Source: JAFGPF01 sp964500415
Lineage (GTDB): Bacteria > Chloroflexota > Dehalococcoidia > Dehalococcoidales > RBG-16-60-22
Assembly (NCBI GenBank): GCA_964500415.1
Contig: CAZCOB010000007.1
Coordinates: 13,697-77,696 of the forward strand
Length of the DNA stretch: 64,000 nucleotides
Direction: 5' to 3'
Below, one piece after another: positions 1-8,355 of the stretch (the stretch's first letter is position 1; each line of letters starts with the position of its first letter). Below the pieces are notes generated by a model. The model made no database searches. It saw only the letters and a list, made by a program, of their open reading frames with translations, and was not told where the DNA came from. Made by a program: the position numbers and the translations under genes.

Positions 1-1107
1 GTGGCTAAAGAAGGACTGCGGCTCAACATGCCCCTGATGCCGCGTAAGGCGAAGTCGGTTATCGGCAGCATGCTGGAGCGCGAGCCGGTAATAATGCCCA
101 AGTATCACTGGGATATCGCCGACCCCTTGGCCTGTGTTGAAGCTATCTTCGGTAACGGTGATATGTTCCGCACCGGCGCCGCCGCCGGACCGGGCACTCT
201 GGAAGAACAGTGGGCTGCTGGTGGGTCTCAAAAAGAAGCCGCCGGGCCGGGTCAGAGTTCGCTGTACCGGGTAATCGGAGGCGCGCAGGGCACAATGGGC
301 ATCGTCACCTGGGCGTCGTTACGCTGCGAGCTGCTCCCCGGCATTGAAAGCCCTTTCCTCGTCGGTTCTGCCGATATCGAAAAACTTTTTGAATTCATTC
401 ACTGGATAATAAGACTGCGCCTGGTCAACGAATGTTTCGTGCTTAATAACGCCAATCTGGCGGCTATGATGGCCAGGAAGTGGCCTAAGGATTACCGGGA
501 CATCAGGGACAGCCTGCCTCCTTATGTACTCCTTTATAACGTGGCCGGTTACGAATATCTGGCCGAAGAGAGAGTGGAATACCAGGTGAATGATATAAAC
601 GACGTAGCTCAGAGGGCAGGTGTGGAGCCTGTGGGAGCCATCGGCAGGATTTCTGCCGTAGAACTGCTCAAGGCCGCCAACCAGCCCTCCGCCGAGCCTT
701 ACTGGAAGCTCCGTGCCAGGGGCGGCTGCCATGACGTATTCTTCGTTACCATCTACGATAAGCTTCCCGGCCTGATTGCCGCCATGAATGACCTGGCCGA
801 TGAAGCCGGCTATCCGGCCTCCGACATGGGTATCTACCTTCAGCCGATAGTGCAGGGCAGCAGTTGCCACGTCGAGTTCAACCTGTTCTACGACCACTCC
901 AATCCGGGAGAGATCGCCAGGGTCAGGAAACTGTCCGAAGAAGCCGTTAACAAACTGGAACGCCATGGCGCTTTCTTCTCCAGGCCTTACGGTGAAACCG
1001 CCAGAATGGTTATAAATCGGGATGCGGCAACGGTCGATGCCCTCATGAGGGTGAAATCGATATTCGACCCCAATAATATCATGAACCCCGGCAAGCTTTG
1101 CTTTTAA
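1..1107 (+). CDS. FAD-binding oxidase, GlcD-like (5' partial)
   Basis: C-terminal three quarters of an FAD-linked oxidase of the GlcD/vanillyl-alcohol-oxidase type. It aligns throughout with the complete 488-residue paralog at 8356-9822, entering at about paralog residue 117, so roughly 115 N-terminal residues (most of the pyrophosphate-binding half of the FAD domain) lie upstream of the window. The GTG at position 1 is an internal codon, not a start. The C-terminus carries the family-typical FDPNNIMNPGK ending. Such flavoproteins oxidise 2-hydroxy acids or aromatic alcohols and pass electrons to a partner. Here the next gene, 39 bases downstream, encodes a CCG-domain Fe-S protein, as in GlcD/GlcF pairs. 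Substrate unknown. Confidence 0.85.
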   Translation: MAKEGLRLNMPLMPRKAKSVIGSMLEREPVIMPKYHWDIADPLACVEAIFGNGDMFRTGAAAGPGTLEEQWAAGGSQKEAAGPGQSSLYRVIGGAQGTMGIVTWASLRCELLPGIESPFLVGSADIEKLFEFIHWIIRLRLVNECFVLNNANLAAMMARKWPKDYRDIRDSLPPYVLLYNVAGYEYLAEERVEYQVNDINDVAQRAGVEPVGAIGRISAVELLKAANQPSAEPYWKLRARGGCHDVFFVTIYDKLPGLIAAMNDLADEAGYPASDMGIYLQPIVQGSSCHVEFNLFYDHSNPGEIARVRKLSEEAVNKLERHGAFFSRPYGETARMVINRDAATVDALMRVKSIFDPNNIMNPGKLCF

Positions 1108-1146
1108 TATGTTGTGATTAGCGGATAATTCTAAGGAGGAAATGAG

Positions 1147-2414
1147 ATGGCGCTGGAAGACTTACGAGAAGACATGGAACTCTGCAATAAGTGTAGTATC
1201 TGTAAATTCATTCCTCTGGAAAAGGTTAAGGGATTCCAGCCGGTAAATATTTGCCCCAGTATATCCAGGTATAATTTCAATGCTTACTCGGGGGGCGGAC
1301 GGTTAAATATCGGCGTGGCCATGCTGGAAAACCGGATTGGGTACACGGATAAGCTCCTTGATGTAATCTACAACTGCCAGATGTGCGGCGCCTGCGATGT
1401 CTCCTGCAAGTATGCCCTGGACATGGAAGTCATCGAGCCGATATACGAGTTAAGGATAAAGGCGGTAGAGGAAGGCCACACCCACCCGGCCCTGGATAAG
1501 GTTATCAACAGCCTGCGTAAGCAGGGTACAATGGTTCCGGGCGCCAGGGTAAAGCGCGGCGACTGGGCTGAAGGACTGGATATCAAAGACGCCACTAAAC
1601 AGAAGGTGAAAGTCCTCTATCATGTCGGCTGCCTCACCAGCTACGACAGGGATATGTGGAAGCTGGCCAAAGCTGCCGTCAGGCTGTTGAAAAAGGCGGG
1701 AGTCGATTTCGGTATTGCCGGTGAAGCCGAGACATGCTGCGGCGGCCGGGCCTATCAAATGGGATACAAAGAGGACTTCCTTAATCAGGCCAGGAAGAAC
1801 ATGGAGATGATTAAAAAAACCGGCGTGGAAACGCTGGTGACGTCCTGCGCCGACGGCTATCAGGCATTCAAGGTGCTCTATGATAAGTACGAGCTGAAGG
1901 CGACCTGGAGGTGCTGCATATCACCGAGTACCTCGACCGACTTATCAAAGAGGGCAGGCTCAAGCCGACTAAAAAGGTAAAAATGAACGTCACCTACCAC
2001 GACCCGTGCTACCTCGGCAGGCTGGGCGAGCCCTGGATACACTGGAAGGGCAAGAGGCTGCCCGGTATTCAGCGCCGGTTCGACCCGCCGAAGGAATTTC
2101 GGCGTGGCACTAACGGCGTTTATGAGCCACCGCGTGATGTCCTTAAAGCCATACCCGGTATCAAGCTCGTGGAAATGGTCCGGATTAAGGAATACGCCTG
2201 GTGCTGTGGGGCCGGTGGTGGTGTTAACGAGTCCAATCCCGAATTTGCCGTTTGGACGGCTGTGGAAAGGATTAAAGAAGCTGAGGCTACCGGAGCCGAG
2301 GCGATTGTTTCCGCCTGTCCGTGGTGCGAAAAGACGTTAAGCGAAGCTGTCAGGGAATGTGGCAGTCGCCTCAAGGTGTACGATATCATCGAACTCGCGG
2401 AGAAGGTGATATAG
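1147..2414 (+). pseudogene. HdrD/GlcF-like Fe-S protein, split by a frameshift
   Basis: Two overlapping reading frames (1147-1980 and 1911-2414) together match the intact 421-residue paralog at 7038-8303 end to end. Frame 1 holds two N-terminal 4Fe-4S cysteine groups and the first CCG motif (ETCCGGRAYQMG). Frame 2 holds the second CCG domain (HDPC and WCCGAGGG). The break is near 1897-1901: the text reads aaggcgacctg where the paralog logic needs aagggcgacctg, one G fewer in a G run. This is either a real one-base deletion or a sequencing or assembly error. A strong Shine-Dalgarno (aaggagga, 1133-1140) precedes the ATG. When intact, the protein should accept electrons from the upstream flavoprotein. 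Conserved residues after the shift argue that any mutation is recent. Confidence 0.85.
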
Positions 2415-2466
2415 ATGATGTATATTCGCGTGTCAGGCGCGTAAGACGCTTCTACCGAAAGATTAA

Positions 2467-2506
2467 GGCTATTCCCAGTCTCGATTTCCCCGGGAATAGC
2501 CTTTTT
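2467..2506 (+). terminator. Rho-independent terminator after the FAD/HdrD pair
   Basis: A perfect 10-bp stem (ggctattccc / gggaatagcc) with a 15-base loop is followed directly by TTTTT, 52 bases after the HdrD-like stop codon. It closes the plus-strand operon before the convergent coiled-coil gene. Confidence 0.85.
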
Positions 2507-2629
2507 ATATTGTTCTTTTTGCTCCTGCCTAAATCAACAATAATATGACTCCGACTACCAACAACACAATATCAAGTGACAGTAGCCCGTAAAAGAGTCA
2601 TGCCCTATCCTTCATTACTATTAGGCCGT

Positions 2630-5131
2630 CTATGGTATCAGCATGGCAGCCAGACCGAAGCCTATCATGGTAGCGGCGGCCACCATCGCGATAATTAGTA
2701 TCCCCATCTCCCAGGAAGTAAACAGCCTGCGGGAGAGGCCCTTGATTCTGTCCAGAGCCTCTTTGGCCGTGCCGAAGGCTTCCTCTACCTTGGTGGAGAG
2801 TGTTTTCACCTCGTCAATGGTCTGCTGGTGTGCCTTCTCAATTCTGGCCGACATCTCCTCGGCTTTCTTGATGGTATCGGCGGCGAGCACCTTGGCGCCT
2901 CGCGCCGCTTCCTCGGCCTTCTGGGAAGCGTTCAACGATGTCTTCCCGGCTTCCTCGGCGGCCTTCCTGGCTTCCGCCGAGGCTCTCGAGGCGGTGTCAG
3001 CGGATTCCTGGGCTTTCCTGGCCAGAGCTTCAGCCTGGCTTACCAGTTTCTGCAATGCTGCTGTGGCGGCATCGATGGCGTCATCGCCGGCAGTATCGGC
3101 CGCTTCAGCTTTCTGGCGGGTTTCTTCGGATGTCTTCATCCCGAGGGTAGATGTAACCATCGTCTGGTCGCCGGCGGTCTTGACTTTATTACCCACCACG
3201 CCTGTTAGCTTTGAAGACGAATCGATGGCTTCAGAGGCGGCCATGGCGGCTGTATCCGCCTTCCTTTCAAGCTCCTCTATCGAACGGTAAGTGGCGGCAG
3301 CGGCGGACTTGGCTTTCTCACCCGCATCGTCGGCTTTCTGGGCACTACTTACGGTGGGGGTTTTTAATGCCTCTTCACGCGCTTCTTTAGCGCTGGCTGC
3401 GGTCTTTTCGGCCAGTTTACCGGCCTTTTCCGCTTCTTTTATCGCTTCCTCAACAGCCTTCTGAGCCAGCCGCGCTATACGCTCGGTTCTAACGGCATCT
3501 GCCTCGGTAAACGCAGAGACTCCGGCGCTAACTTCTTTGACCTTTTGAACCGCCTCTTCGGCGGTCTTTTTCATTTCTTCCGCCTTGGTAACAACTTCTT
3601 CTTTAGCGGTATGGGCTGCCGCTTCGGTAGCTTCCCTAGCCTGTTTGGCAGCTATCTCGGCCTTGTTTCCAGCCTCTTCGGCTATTCTCATAGCTTCCTC
3701 GGCTTTGGTGGCGGCTTCTTCACCAGCGGCTCTAATGGCCGACTCAGCAGATTGACCAGCCTGTCGGGCGGCGGTTTCCGCCTTCAGTCCGGCTTCTTCG
3801 GCGACTCTCATGGCTTCTTCGGCCTTGGCGGCGGCTTCCTCGCCGGCGGCTCTCATGGCTGACTCGGCGGCAAGCCTGGCAGCCTCGGATGCCTTCGTAG
3901 CCGCGTCGGATGCTGCCTCGGCAGATTTGGCCAGGTCTTCGGCACGACTCACCAGCTGGTGCAGCGCTTTGCCCGCATCTTGTATAGCTTCATCTCCGGC
4001 AATGTCGGTTGCCTCAGCTTTCTTACGGGTCCTGCCCGCGGTTAAAAATCCGGTGGCCGCGGTTTGTTTGGCCTCTCTACCCGCCTCATCGACTCTCCCT
4101 GCCAGTAATCCCGTTACTCTGGTAGCCGCACTTATAGCGTCATCTCCGGCTATGGCGGCCGCCTCGGATTTACGGTCGGTCTCTTCGGCTGCCTGGTAAG
4201 CGGCAGCGGCTGCCCTCTTGGCTTTTCTGCCCGCTTCATCGGCTTTTGTAGCCGTTTCCGGGGTAACGAGTTTGGCAAGTGCCGCACGAGCGGTGCTTGA
4301 GGAGAGGGCGCTCTCATCGGCCTGTTTCCCGGCAGCATTGGCTTTTTCAATAACTTCTTCGACGGCTTTCTTGGCGGCTACGGCCAGGTCTTCGGCCCGG
4401 GCTGCAGCTTCCTCGGACGCTTGCACGGCGAGTGCTTCCGCTTCTTTAGCGGCCAGGCTGACCTCTTCGGCTTTTTGAGTGGCTTCCTCGGAAGCATATT
4501 TAGCTTCGTTGGCGGTCTGTTCGGCTCTTAAAGCGGCTTCTTCGGCCCGACGTGCCGCTTCGTCGGCGGCTCTGGCAGCTTCATCGGCGGCTTTCTTGGC
4601 TAAAGCACTGGCTTCTTCAGCCCGTTGGGCAGCGTCCTCAGATACGCGTCTCGCTGCTTCAGCGGATTTAATTGCCTTTTCACCTTCTTTAACAGCCTTG
4701 GCAGCCGCTTCCTGAGAGGTCTGGGTAGCACCCTCAGCAGCTTTTTGAAAGGACTTGGCGGCCTCTCTGGCGCCGCTGTCTGCCTCCTCGGCTTTCCTGG
4801 CGGCTTCCTCAGCAGTCTCTCTGGCTGCTCTAGCCGTCGCCTCAGCTTTAGATGCCGCATCGCTGGCTGCCTGTGTTGCGGTTGCAGCGGCGCTTTCACC
4901 GGCGAATCGGGCCTCCTCCGCTCTCTTGGCAGCTTCTGTGGATGCTGTAGTAGCGGCTCCGGCAGCGCTCCGGGCAGCTTTAGCTGCATCTTCGGCTTTA
5001 CGAGCCGCCATGGCGGCTGCCCGGATGTTCTCCTCCATTTCGCCCAGGATTTGTGGGAGAGGTTTGGTCATTATTTCAGGAGATTCCGGTGGCTTGTCTC
5101 CCTGGTGAGTCCGCGGTCTCTTAGTAACCAT
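2630..5131 (-). CDS. Long alanine-rich coiled-coil protein with C-terminal membrane anchor
   Basis: 833 residues, of which about 780 are Ala/Glu/Lys-rich heptad-like repeats (AEEA, KAEEA, AARAA units), predicted to form a very long alpha-helical coiled coil. The last 25 residues are a single hydrophobic helix (WEMGILIIAMVAAATMIGFG) ending LIP, so it looks tail-anchored with the rod on one side of the membrane. A block of about 125 residues near 297-423 recurs near 597-728, and a 38-residue unit repeats in tandem near 415-500. A gggaggg-type ribosome site (ggaggg) precedes ATG 5131. It is monocistronic. I recognise no family. It resembles apolipoprotein-like, LEA-like and methyl-accepting-protein-like helical repeats only through composition. 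Function unknown; a structural, envelope or stress role is a guess. Confidence 0.8.
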   Translation of the reverse strand: MVTKRPRTHQGDKPPESPEIMTKPLPQILGEMEENIRAAAMAARKAEDAAKAARSAAGAATTASTEAAKRAEEARFAGESAAATATQAASDAASKAEATARAARETAEEAARKAEEADSGAREAAKSFQKAAEGATQTSQEAAAKAVKEGEKAIKSAEAARRVSEDAAQRAEEASALAKKAADEAARAADEAARRAEEAALRAEQTANEAKYASEEATQKAEEVSLAAKEAEALAVQASEEAAARAEDLAVAAKKAVEEVIEKANAAGKQADESALSSSTARAALAKLVTPETATKADEAGRKAKRAAAAAYQAAEETDRKSEAAAIAGDDAISAATRVTGLLAGRVDEAGREAKQTAATGFLTAGRTRKKAEATDIAGDEAIQDAGKALHQLVSRAEDLAKSAEAASDAATKASEAARLAAESAMRAAGEEAAAKAEEAMRVAEEAGLKAETAARQAGQSAESAIRAAGEEAATKAEEAMRIAEEAGNKAEIAAKQAREATEAAAHTAKEEVVTKAEEMKKTAEEAVQKVKEVSAGVSAFTEADAVRTERIARLAQKAVEEAIKEAEKAGKLAEKTAASAKEAREEALKTPTVSSAQKADDAGEKAKSAAAATYRSIEELERKADTAAMAASEAIDSSSKLTGVVGNKVKTAGDQTMVTSTLGMKTSEETRQKAEAADTAGDDAIDAATAALQKLVSQAEALARKAQESADTASRASAEARKAAEEAGKTSLNASQKAEEAARGAKVLAADTIKKAEEMSARIEKAHQQTIDEVKTLSTKVEEAFGTAKEALDRIKGLSRRLFTSWEMGILIIAMVAAATMIGFGLAAMLIP

Positions 5132-5198
5132 AATTTCCCTCCATTTGCTAAGCCTTTGTAATAGCCGTATTCATTGTTTCTTACTTATAAAAATGGAA

Positions 5199-5227
5199 AG
5201 ACACCAGTAAAAGAGTAACCGGTGTCT
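5199..5227 (-). terminator. Short hairpin with weak T tract
   Basis: Seven-bp stem (agacacc / ggtgtct) with a 15-base loop. On the minus strand it is followed by tttccattttta. It could be a secondary terminator for the FAD operon ending at 5549 or part of the leader of the coiled-coil gene. Confidence 0.35.
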
Positions 5228-5244
5228 TCATATACTTTATTCGC

Positions 5245-5315
5245 GGATGTGTTCAATTGAAAACGCCTTCCGGCATTCCCGCCCCCGGGCAACCTTTTTA
5301 AATTTGAACACATCC
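5245..5315. repeat. Inverted repeat, 12-bp perfect arms
   Basis: The arms ggatgtgttcaa and ttgaacacatcc enclose about 46 bases that include a ccgggcaacc tract. It lies in the 417-base gap between the coiled-coil gene and the FAD operon. It has no T run, so it is not an ordinary terminator. It may be a small dispersed element, a cruciform or an RNA structure in the coiled-coil leader. A genome-wide copy search would separate these. Confidence 0.5.
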
Positions 5316-5457
5316 AATCCTCAAAACGGGGTAAAACTGGCTCTTAAGCATAATAATAGTAATTGGTAATGGCTCTTGTCAATATCCTCCAGACACTAAG
5401 GACATTATTTTTTATAACATAATAATTAACGCAAAAAAAGCGACCGCTTAAAAGAAA

Positions 5458-5496
5458 CACCCCCAAGCCGCGTGGTAAATCCGTGGCTCAGGGGTG
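5458..5496 (-). terminator. Terminator of the FAD/HdrD/FAD operon
   Basis: Arms cacccccaagcc and ggctcaggggtg pair over about 11 bp with one bulge. On the minus strand the stem is followed by tttctttt. It lies 50 bases beyond the stop of the 5549-7018 gene, as expected for the end of that transcript. Confidence 0.75.
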
Positions 5497-5548
5497 CCGC
5501 TGTTCAATCATACTTTAATAAGACTACTTATCCCCCATTTAGCAGTAA

Positions 5549-7018
5549 CTAGACGAGTGCACCTCCCTCCGGTGATACACCATTCGGGTCAAGTGCTTTC
5601 GTGAGCTTCCTCCACCATAAATGGTAATTTAATAAAGCCGGTCCGATTTCATCTTGCGGGCCCATTGTCGATGCGAAGTAGCGTTCCTTAAAAGCCCTCA
5701 TACTTTGCTCTTTTTGCCATCCTTCTACGGCTGCCTTGGCTTCAGGGTTGGCAGGATCGAATTTGCAGAATATCTCCGTTTTACCGAGATGCCCCTGTTC
5801 AACTCCCCATCCAAAAAAGGCTCCGCCGTCATCCACTATATAACCGTCTTTTATCAAAGGCTCCTTCGCTTTGCCGGCTCCTATCGCCCACTTGATGGTC
5901 AGGTCTCTCTGGCCCATGATGGGAATGGAATTGAAGGCTCCGCCGTTACGGAATGTCTCCCTGATAGAGGCAGAGATTCTGGTGCATTGGCACATCAGAA
6001 TTCCTTCTATCTTGGGGTCTTCGACCGCTTTTAGAGACTTCCCGTCAGCTTCACTGACGATCTTCTCCAATACCCGCTTCTTATATTCGAAGTCTGACGG
6101 AGAGTCGCCGGCTATGATTACAAAGAAGCCGGGCCCTTGCACTTCACTATTGAGGCGGTTGAAGGTCTCTTCTTCTTCTTCATTGCATGTCGTGATATTC
6201 GCGGCCACCATTGACACATTAAAACCCATCAGCTCGAACGCTATTTCGCTTTCACCTATCTTGAGCTCCGCCTGCCACATTTTCTCTACTGACGGGAAGC
6301 TGAAATATCGCGCCATCATGTTCGGCGGTATCTCGCTCAGGGAGTAATGCGGTGATATCCCCTCGATCGGGTACACAGAAGGACCTGGCCAGTGATAAAG
6401 CTTTATCGCAGCTTTCGTAAATACACCCGGTGTTACGCCTGGCGGCACAGCACTGGTAAGTATGCTCCTTAGAGACGGACCCGGCCCGTCGCCGCAGAAC
6501 CACTCATCCGAAGACCCCAGCGCACCTGACCTGACTATGTTCCCTTCAGGAGTTATCCATTCTATAGCCAGATGGTTTCGGTCATCGCCACTTGTGGTTT
6601 GATCCATATGTCCGTGACCCCTGAGCATCGCCGAGCAGTTAGTCCCGGCCCCCTTTATGCAAAAGTTCAAGCCCCTCTTGAAGAGCTCGGCCTGTAACTC
6701 TGACGAGATCACATACGGCTCAACCACGGCATACATGTTTTTCTCGTTGATTTCAATGATGTGGTTCATCCTTCTCAGGTCTAATAAGATAATATCCTTG
6801 GGGAAACCTCCCGTCCAGCCTGTACATATGGGTCTGAATTGTAACTTGTGTTTGTTACATAGCTTAACTATCGCTTGAACTTCCGCTGTGTTCCCTGGAA
6901 GAATTACAGCCGCGAACTCAACCGAGAAATACGCAGGCATTATTGCCGGGTCATCACAGATATTCTCCTCTCCCACCACATCTTCGAATTCCTTATATAC
7001 TTCTTTGCTTAAAGCCAT
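5549..7018 (-). CDS. FAD-binding oxidase, GlcD/VAO-like
   Basis: 489 residues. The N-terminal FAD-binding half contains VQAIVKLCNKHKLQFRPICT and TGWTGG, then GDGPGPSLRSI near the middle; a substrate-domain half follows. It is closest to the 518-residue protein at 42417-43973 (shared LDLRRMN, IIEINEKNMYAVVEPYVI, YHWPGP) and more distant from the 8356-9822 protein, so two subtypes of the family coexist here. The LDPNGVSPEGG ending replaces the usual FDPxxxMNPGK. Last gene of a three-gene operon, 19 bases after the HdrD-like stop, with its own aaaggggg ribosome site. It probably oxidises a hydroxylated organic substrate and passes electrons to the HdrD-like partner. Substrate not deducible. Confidence 0.85.
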   Translation of the reverse strand: MALSKEVYKEFEDVVGEENICDDPAIMPAYFSVEFAAVILPGNTAEVQAIVKLCNKHKLQFRPICTGWTGGFPKDIILLDLRRMNHIIEINEKNMYAVVEPYVISSELQAELFKRGLNFCIKGAGTNCSAMLRGHGHMDQTTSGDDRNHLAIEWITPEGNIVRSGALGSSDEWFCGDGPGPSLRSILTSAVPPGVTPGVFTKAAIKLYHWPGPSVYPIEGISPHYSLSEIPPNMMARYFSFPSVEKMWQAELKIGESEIAFELMGFNVSMVAANITTCNEEEEETFNRLNSEVQGPGFFVIIAGDSPSDFEYKKRVLEKIVSEADGKSLKAVEDPKIEGILMCQCTRISASIRETFRNGGAFNSIPIMGQRDLTIKWAIGAGKAKEPLIKDGYIVDDGGAFFGWGVEQGHLGKTEIFCKFDPANPEAKAAVEGWQKEQSMRAFKERYFASTMGPQDEIGPALLNYHLWWRKLTKALDPNGVSPEGGALV

Positions 7019-7037
7019 GATTCATTAACCCCCTTTC

Positions 7038-8303
7038 TTAGATTGCCTTTTCCACGAGTTCAACGATATCGTACACCTTCAGGCTGCTGCCGCTTTCTTT
7101 GATTGCTTCGTTAAAGGTCTTCTCACATAAGGGACAAGCGGTAACAATCGCCTCGGCGCCGGTAGATACGGCTTCCTCTATTCTCTTTTGGGCGGTCCAT
7201 CTGGCAAACCCGGGATTCGACTCATTGACACCGCCACCGGCCCCGCAGCACCAGGAGTATTCCTTAATCCTGGTCATTTCCGTGAGTTTTACACCGGGAA
7301 CGCTCTCGATAACATCCCGGGGCGGTTCGTAAACACCGTTAGTGCCGCGCCTGTATGGCTTTGGCGGGTCGAAAACAAACCTGTCCCCCGGTATCTTTTT
7401 CCCTTTCCAGTGTATCCATGGCTCACCCAGCCTGCCGAGACGGCACGGGTCATGGTAAGTGACCGAGATGTCGGCTTTCTTACGCGGCTTCAGCTTACCG
7501 TCTTTTATCAGTTTGTCGATGTATTCCGAGATATGCAGCACTACGAGGTCACCCTTAAGGTCAAATCTATCGTAGAGCACCTTGAAGGCCTGGTAGCCAT
7601 CGGCACAGCCCGTAACGACGGTCTTGATGCCGGCCTTCTTAATCATGGCCATGTTCTTCTTCGCCTGGTTGAGGAAGTCTTCCTTGTAGCCCATCTGGTA
7701 GGCGCGGCCGCCGCAGCACGTCTCGGCGTTACCGGCGATGCCGAAATTGACGCCGGCTTTTTGAAGTATCTTCACGGTAGCTTTGGCCAGCTTCTGCATG
7801 TCCTTATCGTAGCTCGTGAGACAGCCGACGTGATAGAGAACGTCCACCTTCTCCTTGGTGGCGTCCTTCAGATTCAGGCCTGCCGCCCAGTCGCCGCGCT
7901 TGCCCTTGGCGGGTACCATCGAGCCCTGCTTGCGGAGACCGGAGATTACCTTGTCCAGAGCTGGATTGGTCTTACCGTCCTCGACACACTTGAGCCTGAA
8001 TTCACTGATGGGCTCGAGTACTTCCATGTCCATGGCGTAATTACATGAGACACCACAGGCGCCGCACATCTGGCAGTTATAAACTATATCAAGGAGCTTA
8101 TCCGTGTAGTTGAATCCGTTCTTCAACATCGCTGCTGCGATATTTAATCTTCCGCCGGCGGAGTAGGCGTGAAAATTATATTTCGCTATGCTGGGACACG
8201 CGTATGAATACTCAGATCCCTTCACTTTTTGCATGGGTATAAATTTGCAGGCCGAACACCGGCAGCACATCCCCATATCGCCCTGGTAATCTTCTAGTGC
8301 CAT
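7038..8303 (-). CDS. HdrD/GlcF-like Fe-S protein with two CCG domains
   Basis: 421 residues. The N-terminal ferredoxin-like part has Cys13/14, 16, 19 and 36 (followed by Pro) and a second group Cys77-x2-Cys80-x2-Cys83-x3-Cys87, giving two probable 4Fe-4S clusters; the first group has an unusual 16-residue gap before its last cysteine. Two CCG domains follow, each with a lone upstream Cys (VGCLTSY; HDPCRLG) and a CCG (ETCCGG; SWCCGAGGG). In heterodisulfide reductase and glycolate oxidase this architecture carries electrons between flavin and quinone or thiol acceptors. No membrane segment is visible, so it is probably cytoplasmic or peripheral. A strong ggaggg site precedes ATG 8303. It is flanked by two different FAD oxidases, which suggests one electron carrier serving two flavoproteins. 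Confidence 0.85.
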   Translation of the reverse strand: MALEDYQGDMGMCCRCSACKFIPMQKVKGSEYSYACPSIAKYNFHAYSAGGRLNIAAAMLKNGFNYTDKLLDIVYNCQMCGACGVSCNYAMDMEVLEPISEFRLKCVEDGKTNPALDKVISGLRKQGSMVPAKGKRGDWAAGLNLKDATKEKVDVLYHVGCLTSYDKDMQKLAKATVKILQKAGVNFGIAGNAETCCGGRAYQMGYKEDFLNQAKKNMAMIKKAGIKTVVTGCADGYQAFKVLYDRFDLKGDLVVLHISEYIDKLIKDGKLKPRKKADISVTYHDPCRLGRLGEPWIHWKGKKIPGDRFVFDPPKPYRRGTNGVYEPPRDVIESVPGVKLTEMTRIKEYSWCCGAGGGVNESNPGFARWTAQKRIEEAVSTGAEAIVTACPLCEKTFNEAIKESGSSLKVYDIVELVEKAI

Positions 8304-8355
8304 CTTCGCTCCCTCCTGAATTTATTCAATGATGAGTTCCTATTCTCTACATCCA

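Noticed and set aside
2643..5161. Many open frames on + and other frames opposite the coiled-coil gene (for example 2643-3290, 3810-4199, 4625-5161)
   Set aside because: They are by-products of the repetitive GC-biased Ala/Glu/Lys codons on the minus strand. They have Ser/Leu/Ala-rich or Gly/Phe-rich artefact compositions and no ribosome sites matched to starts.
7188..8048. 286-residue frame on + opposite the HdrD-like gene
   Set aside because: The minus frame has full family homology with all cysteines; the plus frame has no recognisable domain.
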